From positions 1,984,001 through 2,048,000 of the forward strand of contig NZ_CP126738.1 in assembly GCF_030246865.1 (NCBI RefSeq): a stretch of 64,000 nucleotides of DNA, written 5' to 3'. The first letter of the stretch is position 1. The number at the start of each line of letters is the position of its first letter. This DNA is from Microbacterium sp. zg-B96 (GTDB lineage: Bacteria > Actinomycetota > Actinomycetes > Actinomycetales > Microbacteriaceae). A program made the translations under genes and the position numbers. Shown here in pieces: positions 54,561-63,962 of the stretch. The notes under the pieces were generated by a model. That model had not been told where the DNA came from. It made no database searches and was given only the letters and a program-made list of their open reading frames with translations.

Positions 54561-55916
54561 TCAGCCCATTTCCGCCGCTTCCAGCAGGTCTGTCACGAGG
54601 GCCGCGATCGCGGAGCGCTCCGAGCGGGTGAGGGTGACGTGACCGAACAGGTCGTGCCCCTTCAGCGTCTCGATCACCGACGCGATGCCGTCGTGGCGGC
54701 CCACGCGCAGGTTGTCGCGTTGCGCCACATCGTGGGTGAGCACGACGCGGGAGTTCTGTCCCACCCGGCTGAGCACCGTCAGCAGCACGTTGCGCTCCAG
54801 TGACTGCGCCTCGTCGACGATCACGAAGGCGTCATGCAGCGAGCGGCCGCGGATGTGGGTCAGCGGCAGCACCTCGAGGATGCCGCGGGCGATGACCTCT
54901 TCGACGACGTTGCCCGAGACGATCGAGCCGAGGGTGTCGAACACCGCCTGCCCCCACGGGTTCATCTTCTCCTGCTGGTCCCCCGGCAGATAGCCGAGCT
55001 CTTGTCCGCCCACAGCGAACAACGGGCGGAACACGATGATGCGCTTCTGCTGCTGTCGCTCGAGCACCGCCTCCAGCCCCGCGCACAGCGCGAGCGCCGA
55101 CTTGCCCGTGCCTGCCCGGCCGCCCAGGGACACGATCCCGACCTCCGGGTCCAGCAGCAGGTCGATCGCAATGCGCTGCTCGGCGGAGCGGCCGTGCAGG
55201 CCGAACACCTCCCGGTCACCGCGCACCAGCCGGTATCCGCCGTCGCCGGTGACGCGGCCGAGCGCTGATCCCCGCTCGGAATGGATGATCAGGCCGGTGT
55301 TCACCGGCAGCCCCGCCACCTCGTCGCTCGTGGCGATCTCCGTCTCGTACAGGTCGCTGATATCGTCACCCGAGACATCGAGTGTGGAGATGCCCGTCCA
55401 GCCGGAGTCGACGGCCTGCTCGGCGAGGTATTCCTCGGCGGGAATGCCGAGGGACGCGGCCTTCACGCGCATCGGCAGGTCCTTGGACACCACCGTCACT
55501 TCCTGCCCCGCATGTGCGAGATGCAGTGCGACGGCGAGGATGCGGGTGTCGTTGTCGCCGAGGCGAATGCCCACCGGCAGGATCGACGGGTCGGTGTTGG
55601 TCAGTTCGACCCGCAACGTGCCGCCGGTGCCGACCGGCACGGGGAAGTCGAGCCGGCCGTGCTCGACACGCAGCTCATCGAGGTGGCGCAGCGCCTGCCG
55701 GGCGAAATAGCCGATCTCCGGATCATGGCGTTTGCCCTCGAGCTCGGTGATCACGACGACAGGGATGACGACCGAATGCTCCGCGAAACGGAAGAAGGCT
55801 CGCGGATCGCTCAGGAGCACCGACGTGTCGAGCACGTAGGTACGAAGATCCTGATCATCCGCGATGGCGGTGTGTGCGATCCGGCCCTGCTGCTTGTGTG
55901 GTGCTCGTGTGGTCAC
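54561..55916 (-). CDS. PhoH-like protein with PIN domain
   Basis: A 451-residue fusion. The N-terminal PIN-domain ribonuclease ([18 protein letters not shown], with acids at VITELEG and [13 protein letters not shown]) is about residues 25-160. The C-terminal PhoH ATPase has [20 protein letters not shown] (Walker A GRAGTGKS) and [15 protein letters not shown] (Walker B). Related PhoH2 proteins unwind and cut RNA. GGGAG precedes GTG 55916. A PHO-box-like sequence lies about 170 bp upstream. Confidence 0.93.
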   Translation of the reverse strand: MTTRAPHKQQGRIAHTAIADDQDLRTYVLDTSVLLSDPRAFFRFAEHSVVIPVVVITELEGKRHDPEIGYFARQALRHLDELRVEHGRLDFPVPVGTGGTLRVELTNTDPSILPVGIRLGDNDTRILAVALHLAHAGQEVTVVSKDLPMRVKAASLGIPAEEYLAEQAVDSGWTGISTLDVSGDDISDLYETEIATSDEVAGLPVNTGLIIHSERGSALGRVTGDGGYRLVRGDREVFGLHGRSAEQRIAIDLLLDPEVGIVSLGGRAGTGKSALALCAGLEAVLERQQQKRIIVFRPLFAVGGQELGYLPGDQQEKMNPWGQAVFDTLGSIVSGNVVEEVIARGILEVLPLTHIRGRSLHDAFVIVDEAQSLERNVLLTVLSRVGQNSRVVLTHDVAQRDNLRVGRHDGIASVIETLKGHDLFGHVTLTRSERSAIAALVTDLLEAAEMG

Positions 55917-56076
55917 AACCCACTCCCGACCCGGGTGCTTTCCCGGCAGTCGCGAGTCGACCAGGGGTCACGAGTCGCGATCCTGGAGGCCGACCCGAAC
56001 GGGCGCCTTGCCCGATGGCATCAAGGTACGTCGCGTGTGTCACCAGGACGTTTCCGACACGCCCGCACACTGTGAC

Positions 56077-56098
56077 GTTGAGGTGATGTTCACCCGTG
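56077..56098. promoter_or_regulatory. PHO-box-like direct repeat
   Basis: GTTGAGGTGAT followed directly by GTTCACCCGTG: two 11-bp units, of which the second matches the actinobacterial PhoP core GTTCACC exactly and the first only weakly. It lies upstream of the phoH-like gene and overlaps the stop of the aminotransferase gene. Confidence 0.35.
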
Positions 56099-57211
56099 TC
56101 TGCGGGAGCCGGCGAACTCCGCCAGCGCGTCCGTGAGCAGGCGCACCGACTCGGCACCGGTTCCGGCGTGCGCGCCGATGCGCACGAGCCCGGAGCGAAG
56201 CGACGCCGCGATGCCGTGGTTGGCCAGCGCTGCGGCCAGCGGCGCGGTGTCATCGGGCGACGGCGCCAGCGACACGATGCCGGCGTGACGCTGGCGGTTG
56301 CGCGGCGTGACGATCGGCAGACCGAACTGCTCGGCGACCGTGGCGATGTCATCCGCCCGCTGGCGGACGACCTCGGCGATCTGCGCGACCCCGACGTCGC
56401 GCACATCGCGCACGGCCGTCGCCAGCCGCGCGGTCGCGAGGTGGTCGGGGAAGGTCACCGAGAACGCCTGCGCGCCCTCAACAGGGGACGAGACCGGGAA
56501 GGTCCCGAGCACACCGCCGGCCGCGGCGAACCCCGACAGCACCGGCGTGATCCGCTCCAGGGCGCGATCGGAGAATGCGGCGAAGCCGGTGCCCCGCCCG
56601 GCCCGCAGCCACTTGTAGCCGTTGGCGACCACGACGTCCGCGGCACCCCAGTCGGCGTCGACGACGCCGAAGCCCTGCATGGCATCCACGATCAGCAGCC
56701 GGTCCCCGATCACATCGCGCAGCGCGGTCAGATCGGCGAGATAGCCGGTGCGGTAATCCACCACGCTGACGGCGACCGCGGTGGTGTCGTCGGTGAGCCC
56801 GTCGCGGATGGCCTCGGGCGTGACGAATCCGTCCGGGATGTCGAGCCATTGGGGTTGTGCACCGCCGAGCGCGCTCGCGCGCTGCGCCGTAACCGTGAGA
56901 CTCGGGAACTCGCGGGACGACATCAGCACCGCACCGGACAGCCCGTACATGGCCTGCTGCAGACCGTGGGTGGTCGACGGCTGCAGTGTCACGCGCTCAG
57001 CGGTCGTGCCCAGCAGATCCGCCAGCAGCGCGCGGGCCTCGTCGGCGCGCGAGAAAACCAGATCGATGCCGCTGGGGCGCCCCGCGCTCAGCAGCTCGGC
57101 ATCGGCGTGCGCCTCTGCGCGCACCGACGGGGACAGCGGCCCGAACGCGGCCCAGTCGAGATACCCCGGCTCCGCGTCGAACGAATCCAGAAACGACTCC
57201 AGCCCGGTCAT
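56090..57211 (-). CDS. Class V aminotransferase family PLP enzyme
   Basis: A 373-residue fold-type I enzyme of the class V/cysteine desulfurase superfamily. The PLP lysine is in ANGYKWLRAGRGTGFAAF, the cofactor Asp in LLIVDAMQGFGVVDADW. There is no obvious desulfurase Cys loop, so a kynureninase- or aminotransferase-like reaction is more likely. GAGGAT ends 6 nt before ATG 57211. Its 3' end lies 173 bp upstream of the phoH-like gene. Confidence 0.88.
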   Translation of the reverse strand: MTGLESFLDSFDAEPGYLDWAAFGPLSPSVRAEAHADAELLSAGRPSGIDLVFSRADEARALLADLLGTTAERVTLQPSTTHGLQQAMYGLSGAVLMSSREFPSLTVTAQRASALGGAQPQWLDIPDGFVTPEAIRDGLTDDTTAVAVSVVDYRTGYLADLTALRDVIGDRLLIVDAMQGFGVVDADWGAADVVVANGYKWLRAGRGTGFAAFSDRALERITPVLSGFAAAGGVLGTFPVSSPVEGAQAFSVTFPDHLATARLATAVRDVRDVGVAQIAEVVRQRADDIATVAEQFGLPIVTPRNRQRHAGIVSLAPSPDDTAPLAAALANHGIAASLRSGLVRIGAHAGTGAESVRLLTDALAEFAGSRRHG

Positions 57212-57255
57212 CCCGACATCCTCTCACGCCGCCCGGTGTGAGAACGGGCACCCAC

Positions 57256-58041
57256 TCACCCGCCGTAGCGGCGGTCGCGCGTGGCGTAGTCCCGGATGGC
57301 TCGCAGGAAGTCCACTTCGCGCAGATCCGGGCCGAGCGCCTCGACGAAGTAGAACTCGCTGTGGGCGGACTGCCACAGCAGAAAATCGCTCAGCCGCTGC
57401 TCGCCCGACGTGCGGATCACCAGGTCGGGGTCCGGCTGTCCCCCGGTGTAGAGGTGCTCGCCGATCTGCTCCGGCGTGAGGCTGGCCGCCAACTCCTCCA
57501 GCGACCCGCCGTTGTCGTCGTGCTGGGCGATGATGCTGCGCACCGCGTCGACGATCTCGCTGCGACCGCCGTACCCGACCGCGAGGTTCACGTGCAGTCC
57601 GGTGTTGTCGCGCGTTCGTGCGTCCACGTCAGCGAGCACTCGGGCCAGTTCCGGCGGCAGCAGGTCGGTGCGTCCCACCGGTCGCACCCGCCAGCCGGGT
57701 TCGTGCGAGAGTTCCTCGGCGAGTTCGGCGATGATCTCGATGAGGTCGGAAAGTTCTTGCGAATCGCGCTTTTTCAGGTTGTCGGTGGACAGCAGGTACA
57801 GCGACACCACCGGGATCTTCAGCTCGTCGCACCAGCGCAGGAACTCGTGCATCTTCGCCGCTCCGGCACGGTGGCCCTGCGCCGCGCTGGGATATCCCAG
57901 CTGGCGCGCCCAGCGACGGTTGCCGTCGATCATCATCGCCACATGGTGAGGCACGGTCGCACCGGCCAACTGACGACGCAAGCGGGAACTGTACAACCGG
58001 TAGAGAAGGCCACGCCCCTCGTTCGCCCCGCGCATCGTCAC
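57256..58041 (-). CDS. uppS: Isoprenyl diphosphate synthase (cis, UppS family)
   Basis: A 261-residue cis-prenyltransferase adding IPP units to an allylic diphosphate for wall lipid carriers. MMIDGNRRWARQLG holds the catalytic Asp and RxxA set, YLLSTDNLKK is typical, and RTSGEQRLSDFLLWQSAHSEFYF (core SGEQRLSDF) ends the site. Mycobacteria have a short-chain paralogue at the equivalent place. TAGCGT ends 6 nt before GTG 58041. The promoter is 48 bp from that of the hemolysin III gene in the other direction. Confidence 0.94.
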   Translation of the reverse strand: MTMRGANEGRGLLYRLYSSRLRRQLAGATVPHHVAMMIDGNRRWARQLGYPSAAQGHRAGAAKMHEFLRWCDELKIPVVSLYLLSTDNLKKRDSQELSDLIEIIAELAEELSHEPGWRVRPVGRTDLLPPELARVLADVDARTRDNTGLHVNLAVGYGGRSEIVDAVRSIIAQHDDNGGSLEELAASLTPEQIGEHLYTGGQPDPDLVIRTSGEQRLSDFLLWQSAHSEFYFVEALGPDLREVDFLRAIRDYATRDRRYGG

Positions 58042-58114
58042 GCTCTTACGCTAGCGCTCTTGCCCGAGGGGAACATGTGCGAAGCCGCATGTGAGCGCGC
58101 GTACGCTTGAACAC

Positions 58115-58840
58115 GTGGCCCGACGCATCAGAACCGAGGGCGCCGAGATGCCCGAACTCCCGCTCATCGACGCTGCCGCTGCCAGCGCGCACGCGGAACT
58201 CAAGCCGACATGGCGCGGCTGGATCCATGCCGCCACGTTCCCGGTCGCCATCGTCGCCGGGATCGTGCTGATCGCACTGGCACAGGGCGCGCCGGCCAAG
58301 TGGGCATCGGCGGTGTTCATGCTCACGTCGCTGCTGCTGTTCGGCAATTCGGCGCTGTACCACCGCTTCCACTGGGAACCGCGGACCATGGCGATGCTCA
58401 AGCGCATCGACCACGCCAATATCCTGCTGCTCATCGCCGGGACCTACACCCCGATCGCCGTGCTGGCACTGCCGACGCCCAAGACGGTGCTGTTGCTGTC
58501 GGTGGTATGGGGCGGCGCCGTGCTCGGCATCCTGTTCCGCGTCTTCTGGATCGACGCACCCCGGTGGCTGTACGTCGCGCTGTACCTGGTGCTGGGGTGG
58601 GCAGCGGTGATGTACCTCGGCGACCTGCTGCATGCCAACGTCGCCATGATGGTGCTCGTCATCATCGGCGGGCTGCTCTACACCGGCGGGGCGATCGTCT
58701 ACGCGATCAAGAAACCCAACCCGTGGCCGGGGCACTTCGGGTTCCACGAGATCTTCCACGTGTGCACCGTGCTGGCATTCCTGTGCCACTGGACCGCCTG
58801 CCTGCTCATCGCACTGCAGCCGGCGTTCCACCAGGGCTGA
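58115..58840 (+). CDS. Hemolysin III / TrhA family membrane protein
   Basis: A 241-residue, seven-helix protein of the hemolysin III (PAQR-like) family. Conserved metal-site residues are Ser and His in NSALYHRFHW, Asp in RIDHANILLLIAGTYTPIAV (core RIDHANI) and the paired His in FHEIFHVCTVLAF. The role of the bacterial members in membrane homeostasis or sensing is not settled; haemolysis is not expected. TACGCT ends 7 nt before GTG 58115, so it is leaderless. Confidence 0.92.
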   Translation: MARRIRTEGAEMPELPLIDAAAASAHAELKPTWRGWIHAATFPVAIVAGIVLIALAQGAPAKWASAVFMLTSLLLFGNSALYHRFHWEPRTMAMLKRIDHANILLLIAGTYTPIAVLALPTPKTVLLLSVVWGGAVLGILFRVFWIDAPRWLYVALYLVLGWAAVMYLGDLLHANVAMMVLVIIGGLLYTGGAIVYAIKKPNPWPGHFGFHEIFHVCTVLAFLCHWTACLLIALQPAFHQG

Positions 58841-59125
58841 TCAGGACGAGCGGGACGTTCCGGTGTCATCGGGACGCTCCGCGTCCGCGGCATCCTGCTG
58901 CTGCTGGTGCTGCTCCGCGTCGAGCTCCTCGCGGACCTCGGCACGGTACCGGCCACGGCGCACTCGGCGCAGCATGTCCCACACCAGCAGCGTCACGGCC
59001 AGCGCGATGAACAGGATCGCGGCGAAGCCCCAGGGCCCCGGAGTGACCAGATCGGGGTCGACCGTCGAGACCGGAGTGGGCACGAATGCCACGATCACAG
59101 CGAAAGCGTCGACGGCAGCATGCAT
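58841..59125 (-). CDS. Small membrane protein
   Basis: A 94-residue protein with an N-terminal hydrophobic stretch (AVDAFAVIVAFVPTPV), a membrane helix (GFAAILFIALAVTLLVWDML) and a charged, Gln-rich C-terminus (EELDAEQHQQQQDAADAE). GAGG lies 6 nt before ATG 59125. In mycobacteria a small gene at this spot follows mca; here mca is missing. The function is unknown. Confidence 0.75.
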   Translation of the reverse strand: MHAAVDAFAVIVAFVPTPVSTVDPDLVTPGPWGFAAILFIALAVTLLVWDMLRRVRRGRYRAEVREELDAEQHQQQQDAADAERPDDTGTSRSS

Positions 59126-59189
59126 GGAGAACCTCGTTCCGCGCCGCAGCGCCTAACCTTGAATCAAGCCTAATCTCACGGAGCCCGAC

Positions 59190-59585
59190 ATGACGACGCA
59201 GCAACTGCTGGACGAGCGATACGGACGTCGCACCTCCCGCCGCGCCACGCGGGCCTGGTGGATCACGGTCGCCATCGTCGCCGTGGCCGCCACCACGGCG
59301 CTGGGCTGGTCCACGGTCGCCACGAGCATGGCATCGGTTGACGCGGATGCCACCGGGTACGAAGTCGTCGACGAGCGCACCGTCACCGTCACCTACCAGG
59401 TGGTCGCGCCCACCGACGCGACCGTCGCGTGTGCGCTGGAGGCGCAGGACGTCGAACACGGCGTAGTGGGCTGGCGGGTCGTGGAGCACGCGGTGCAGGC
59501 CGGTCAGGCGCAGGCGTTCACCGACACCATCCCCACCGTCGCGGGCGCGACGACTGGTTTGCTCAACTCCTGCTGGTTCGCGTAG
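59190..59585 (+). CDS. DUF4307 protein
   Basis: A 131-residue protein with one membrane helix (WWITVAIVAVAATTALGW) and an outer beta domain with the DUF4307 pattern (VTVTYQVVAPTDATVACALEAQ, then CWFA at the end; two Cys likely form a disulfide). GGAG lies 7 nt before ATG 59190. It is conserved just upstream of greA in actinobacteria; function unknown. Confidence 0.87.
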   Translation: MTTQQLLDERYGRRTSRRATRAWWITVAIVAVAATTALGWSTVATSMASVDADATGYEVVDERTVTVTYQVVAPTDATVACALEAQDVEHGVVGWRVVEHAVQAGQAQAFTDTIPTVAGATTGLLNSCWFA

Positions 59586-59603
59586 CATTTCCCACACGCA
59601 TCG

Positions 59604-59629
59604 CGCCCCGGCTGTCGCCGGGGCGTTTT
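59604..59629 (+). terminator. Terminator between DUF4307 and greA
   Basis: A 9-bp stem CGCCCCGGC / GCCGGGGCG with a TGTC loop and a TTTT tail at 59626-59629. It uncouples greA from the gene before it. Confidence 0.88.
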
Positions 59630-59672
59630 GGCTTAGGCCCATGCGCCATCACCGCCCCATGAAGGAGCCGCT

Positions 59673-60164
59673 GTGTCCACCGACGCCCCCGAGACCTTCC
59701 TCACCCAGGACGCCTACGACCGCCTCGTCGCCGAGCTGGAGCACCTGTCGACCACGGGCCGCGAAGAGATCGCCAAGCGCATCGAGTCGGCGCGCGAAGA
59801 GGGCGATCTGAAGGAGAACGGCGGCTACCACGCCGCCAAGGACGAGCAGGGCAAGCAGGAGGCGCGCATCCGCACACTCCAGCACCTGCTGAAGACCGCG
59901 ACGGTCAGCGAAGCCCCGCAGAGCACCGGTGTCGTGCAACCCGGTACGGTCATCACCGCGATCGTCGCCGGCGGCGAAGAGGTCTTTCTCCTGGGCAACC
60001 GCGAGATCGCCGCGAACTCCGAACTGGACGTGTACAGCGAGGCATCGCCGCTCGGACTTGCCATCCTCGGTCTGAAGGAGGGCGACTCGACGAAGTACAC
60101 CGCCCCCAACGGGCGCGAGATCCCCGTCGAGATCGTCTCGGTCCAGACCTACACCGGCCAGTGA
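59673..60164 (+). CDS. greA: Transcription elongation factor GreA
   Basis: A 163-residue cleavage factor that rescues backtracked RNA polymerase. The N-terminal coiled coil has the tip acids in REEGDLKENGGYHAAKDEQG (core EEGDLKENGGYHAAK). The C-terminal FKBP-like domain ends in SPLGLAILGLKEGD and a basic edge. AAGGAG precedes GTG 59673. A hairpin follows at 60167. Confidence 0.96.
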   Translation: MSTDAPETFLTQDAYDRLVAELEHLSTTGREEIAKRIESAREEGDLKENGGYHAAKDEQGKQEARIRTLQHLLKTATVSEAPQSTGVVQPGTVITAIVAGGEEVFLLGNREIAANSELDVYSEASPLGLAILGLKEGDSTKYTAPNGREIPVEIVSVQTYTGQ

Positions 60165-60166
60165 CA

Positions 60167-60195
60167 GATCCTGCCCGACTCAGTCGGGCAGGATC
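60167..60195. terminator. Bidirectional terminator overlapping the ilvA stop codon
   Basis: A perfect 14-bp inverted repeat, GATCCTGCCCGACT (60167-60180) and AGTCGGGCAGGATC (60182-60195), between greA and the convergent ilvA. The last codons of ilvA (TILPD-stop) are inside the right arm. Confidence 0.85.
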
Positions 60196-61406
60196 GTGGG
60201 GGTGTAGCCGGCATCCGCCAGCGTCTGGATCACCACTGCCCGGTGCTCGGCGCCACGCGTCTCGACGCTCAGCTGCAGGCTCACCTCGCTGATCTGCAGG
60301 CCCTGCCCGTGGCGGGTGTGCAGCACCTCGGTCACGTTCGCGCCCGCGATCGCCAGCAGCTCGGACACCCTGGCGAGCTGGCCGGGGCGGTCGGGCAGCG
60401 GAATCTGCAGCGTCATGTAACGCCCGGATGCCGCCAGGCCGTGGGAGACGACGCGCTGCAGCAGCAGCGGGTCGATGTTGCCGCCGGAGAGGACCACCGC
60501 CGTCGTGCCGGTGGCGTGCACCTTGCCGGCGAGGATCGCCGCGACGCCGGCGGCGCCCGCGGGCTCCACCACCTGCTTGGCCCGCTCGAGCAGCAGCAGC
60601 AGCGCCCGGGCGATGTCGTCGTCGGTGACGGTCACGACGTCGTCGACGAGGTCGCGGATGATCGCGAACGGCACGTCTCCGGGGCGGGCGACGGCGATGC
60701 CGTCCGCGATCGTGGGCACGGTCTCGACAGCGAGCGGGTGGCCCGCCGCGAGCGACGACGGATACGCGGCGGAGTTGGCCGCCTGGACGCCGATCACCCG
60801 CACCGTGCGACCTTCGGCGGCCGCGCGCCCCTTGACGGCGGCGGCGACGCCGGCTGCCAGTCCCCCGCCGCCGATCCCGACGATGACGGTGTCGAGGTCG
60901 GGCACGTCGTCCCACAGTTCCAGGCCGATCGTGCCCTGGCCGACGATGACGTCACGGTGGTCGAACGGGTGGATCAGCACCGCGCCGGTGCGCTCGGCGA
61001 ACTCCGCTGCCAGCCGCAGCGGCGTCTCGACGGTGTCGCCCTCGAGGATCACGTCCGCGCCGTAGCCGCGGGTGGCCAGGAGCTTGGGCACCGGCACCCC
61101 GAGCGGCATGAAGATCGTCGCTGCGATGCCGAGCTTCTGCGCGGCCAGCGCGACACCCTGCGCGTGGTTGCCCGCCGATGCCGCCACCACACCCCGCGCG
61201 CGCTCCTCGGCCGTCAGCCGCGACAGCCGGTAGGTCGCACCGCGGATCTTGAACGATCCGGTGCGCTGCAGGTTCTCGAGCTTGAGCTGCACGGGGGCGC
61301 CGAGCAGGTCGCTGAGGTGATCGGATTCTTCGAGCGGGGTTCGCACGATCACGCCGCGCAGCGCCTCGGCGGCATCCTCGATCTCCGCCAGGGTGGGGGT
61401 GGTCAC
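60180..61406 (-). CDS. ilvA: Threonine dehydratase
   Basis: A 408-residue PLP enzyme converting threonine to 2-oxobutanoate. The PLP lysine is in GSFKIRGATYRL near 60, and SAGNHAQGVALAA and GGGGLAAGVAAAVKG are cofactor-binding loops. One ACT-like domain is at the C-terminus (residues 330-408), which suggests the form without two regulatory domains; biosynthetic or catabolic use is undecided. GTG 61406 overlaps the stop of the upstream permease (GTGA). Confidence 0.94.
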   Translation of the reverse strand: MTTPTLAEIEDAAEALRGVIVRTPLEESDHLSDLLGAPVQLKLENLQRTGSFKIRGATYRLSRLTAEERARGVVAASAGNHAQGVALAAQKLGIAATIFMPLGVPVPKLLATRGYGADVILEGDTVETPLRLAAEFAERTGAVLIHPFDHRDVIVGQGTIGLELWDDVPDLDTVIVGIGGGGLAAGVAAAVKGRAAAEGRTVRVIGVQAANSAAYPSSLAAGHPLAVETVPTIADGIAVARPGDVPFAIIRDLVDDVVTVTDDDIARALLLLLERAKQVVEPAGAAGVAAILAGKVHATGTTAVVLSGGNIDPLLLQRVVSHGLAASGRYMTLQIPLPDRPGQLARVSELLAIAGANVTEVLHTRHGQGLQISEVSLQLSVETRGAEHRAVVIQTLADAGYTPTILPD

Positions 61407-62590
61407 GCGGGGGTCCTCCAGTCGCGGGGCACAGTGCTCCAGATGAGATCGTCGGGGCGCGGAGGCGCCCCGGTTTCCCAGCCACGCCGGGACAGATAGA
61501 TCCAGGAAACGTTCACGAACGCCGCCAGCGGCACGGCGAACAACGCGCCCGGGATGCCACCGACCATCGCTCCGCCGGCGACGACGAGCACGACGGCGAG
61601 CGGGTGCACCTTGACGGCGGACCCCATCAGCAGCGGCTGCAGCACGTGGCTTTCCAGCTGCTGCACGCCGAGGACGACCACGAGCATCCACAGGGCGATC
61701 CACGGCCCGTTGTAGACGAGGGCCAGGAACACCGCCAGCGCGCCGGTCACGACGGCGCCGACGAACGGTACGAACGCGCCGAGGAACACCAGCACGGCGA
61801 TCGGGATGGCCAACGGGACACCCAGCAGGAACGCGCCCAGGCCGATGCCCACCGCATCGATCGTGGCCACCAGCAGCTGGGTGCGCGCGTAGTTGACAAC
61901 CGTCACCCAGCCGGCCCGACCGGCCCCGTCGACGGCCGCACGCGCGCGCTCCGGGAACAGCCGCACCGTCCAGCGCCAGATTCCGGCACCGTCGGCGAGG
62001 AAGCACAGCAGGATGAACACCGCCAGCAGCGTGCCGGTGGCGACATGCCCGACCGTGCTGCCGATGGCCAGGGCGCCGGTCCACAGCAGCTGCACCTGCT
62101 GCTCGAGCAGGTCCACCCCCTGCTCGAGGAAGCCGTCGATCTGCTCACCGGTGAGGTTCAGCGGCCCCGCGATCAGGTAGCCCCGCAGCCGGTCGGCCGC
62201 CGCCACCGTGCTGGCCTGGACCGAAGACCACTGGCGGGTGATCTGCCAGATCGCCAGCCACAGCAGACCACCGACGACGGCGATTGTGCCGATAAGGGAG
62301 ATCACGATGGCCAGCCAGCGGGGGAAGCGATGGCGCAGCATGAAGCCGAAGACGGGCCACAGCAGCGCCGAGACGAGGATCGCGATCAGCAGCGGGATCA
62401 CCAGCAGCTTCAGCTGGATGACGAGCCAGATCGCCACGCCGATCGCCGCCGCGATCACCAGGAACCGCCATGAGTATGCCGTGGCGACCCGCAGCCCGCG
62501 AGGAAGAGCGGTCGTGACGTCGTCAGTCACGCTCTTGCGGCGCACTGCGTCGAAGAAGACGTTGCGCGGCCTTTCTTCGGAGCCGGTCAC
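61403..62590 (-). CDS. AI-2E family transporter
   Basis: A 395-residue membrane protein of the PerM/AI-2E family, with about eight helices and the C-terminal block GIPGALFAVPLAAFVNVSW. It is a paralogue of the one at 20451; both end with their stop overlapping the next gene. TAGAAT (62597-62602) ends 6 nt before GTG 62590, so it is leaderless. The substrate is unknown. It is coupled to ilvA, with no obvious functional reason. Confidence 0.9.
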   Translation of the reverse strand: MTGSEERPRNVFFDAVRRKSVTDDVTTALPRGLRVATAYSWRFLVIAAAIGVAIWLVIQLKLLVIPLLIAILVSALLWPVFGFMLRHRFPRWLAIVISLIGTIAVVGGLLWLAIWQITRQWSSVQASTVAAADRLRGYLIAGPLNLTGEQIDGFLEQGVDLLEQQVQLLWTGALAIGSTVGHVATGTLLAVFILLCFLADGAGIWRWTVRLFPERARAAVDGAGRAGWVTVVNYARTQLLVATIDAVGIGLGAFLLGVPLAIPIAVLVFLGAFVPFVGAVVTGALAVFLALVYNGPWIALWMLVVVLGVQQLESHVLQPLLMGSAVKVHPLAVVLVVAGGAMVGGIPGALFAVPLAAFVNVSWIYLSRRGWETGAPPRPDDLIWSTVPRDWRTPA

Positions 62591-62669
62591 CAGGTCATTC
62601 TAGAGTCGCCAGCCGGCGACCACGACGCCCACCCCGCCGGTGTCGGGCCACGTCGCTAGACTTTCGGCC

Positions 62670-63962
62670 GTGTCCACGATCCGCCCCGCTCCCCGCTCCG
62701 CCACCCTCCGCCGGGACGAGGCACGGCGGATGGCCCTGGCTGCGCAGGGATTCGCCAGGCCGCGGCCCGCCGTCGTGGGCACCCGTCAGCTCAACCTCGC
62801 CCTCGCCCGAATGGCGACGTTGCAGATCGACTCCGTCAACGTCTTCGCGCGGTCGCACTACCTGCCGCTGTTCTCCCGCCTGGGGCCGTACGACCCGGCG
62901 CTGCTGGAGCGCCTGCTGTTCGCGCGCCGCGGGCCGTACACCGAGTACTGGGCGCATGTGGCGTCCTTCATCCCGACGGCCGACTGGGGACTGTTCGCGT
63001 TCCGGCACGAGGATCTGCAGGTCCGCTACGGGCAGCGCGCCGACCGCTGGTTCCACGCCCATCGCGGGGTGGTCGACGATGTGCGGGCGCAGCTGGCCGC
63101 ACGCGGCCCGCTGCGGCCCGCGCAGATCGAGCATGCCGCCAAGACCGCACCGACGGGCGCCTGGTGGGACTGGGACGTCGTGAAGCGCTCCCTGGAGTAC
63201 CTGTGGCTGTTCGGCGAGGTCGCCGTTGCCGGGCGACGCGGGTTCGAGCGGCGGTATGGGCTGGTGGCGGATGTGATCCCGGATGCCGCTCGGGTCCCGG
63301 TCCCCCGCGCCGATGCCATCCGCGAACTCGTCGCCCGCGCCGCCGCGGCCTACGGCGTCGCAACGGCGACCGATCTGGCCGACTACTGGCGCATCGCCGA
63401 CCGCGCGGCGGTGCTGCAGGCGGTGAGCGACCTGGTCGACGCCGGCACGCTGGAGCCGGTCGCCGTCGAGGGCTGGGAACGCGCCGGCCGGGCGCTCCCG
63501 GCATGGCGCCACCGCGACGCGACGCTCCCCCGCCGAGTGGAGGCGGCCACCGTGCTCACTCCGTTCGATCCGCTGGTGTGGTTCCGCGATCGCGCCGAGC
63601 GTCTGTTCGACTTCGAGTACCGCATCGAGATCTACACCCCCGCGAACAAGCGCCGCTACGGCTACTACTCGCTGCCCGTGCTCGTGGGCGACGACGTGGT
63701 GGGTCGGGTGGATCTGAAGGCCGACCGCGCCGGCTCCACCCTTCTCGTGCAGTCGGCGTGGTGGGAGCACGGCCGCCCCGGCCATGCCGCCGACCGGCTC
63801 GCCGAGGTGTTGAGGTCTGCGGCGCGGTGGCAGGGGCTGGAGCGGGTGTCGATCGGCCGGTGGGGCGACGCGGCGGACGACGTCGCCGCGGCGCTGGGCG
63901 CGGCATTCCGGCACGATCGGCCCGCAGTGGCCGAACCGGTCGCGGCTACGGTGGAGGTGTGA
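62670..63962 (+). CDS. YcaQ-like winged-helix DNA glycosylase family protein
   Basis: A 430-residue HTH_42 family protein. Winged-helix repeats include LGPYDPALLERLLF and RAQLAARGPLRPAQIEH, and QIDSVNVFARSHYLPLFSRLG with WAHVASFIPTADW are the family hallmarks. YcaQ relatives unhook DNA crosslinks as a QxQ/QxD-type glycosylase. Here the N-terminal set is LQIDS, which fits. TAGACT ends 7 nt before GTG 62670, so it is leaderless. It overlaps the start of the next gene by GTGA. Confidence 0.88.
   Translation: MSTIRPAPRSATLRRDEARRMALAAQGFARPRPAVVGTRQLNLALARMATLQIDSVNVFARSHYLPLFSRLGPYDPALLERLLFARRGPYTEYWAHVASFIPTADWGLFAFRHEDLQVRYGQRADRWFHAHRGVVDDVRAQLAARGPLRPAQIEHAAKTAPTGAWWDWDVVKRSLEYLWLFGEVAVAGRRGFERRYGLVADVIPDAARVPVPRADAIRELVARAAAAYGVATATDLADYWRIADRAAVLQAVSDLVDAGTLEPVAVEGWERAGRALPAWRHRDATLPRRVEAATVLTPFDPLVWFRDRAERLFDFEYRIEIYTPANKRRYGYYSLPVLVGDDVVGRVDLKADRAGSTLLVQSAWWEHGRPGHAADRLAEVLRSAARWQGLERVSIGRWGDAADDVAAALGAAFRHDRPAVAEPVAATVEV

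Noticed and set aside
54492..54803. A plus-strand ORF starting in the gap before the phoH-like gene.
   Set aside because: Most of it is antisense to phoH, and it has no ribosome site or recognisable motif.
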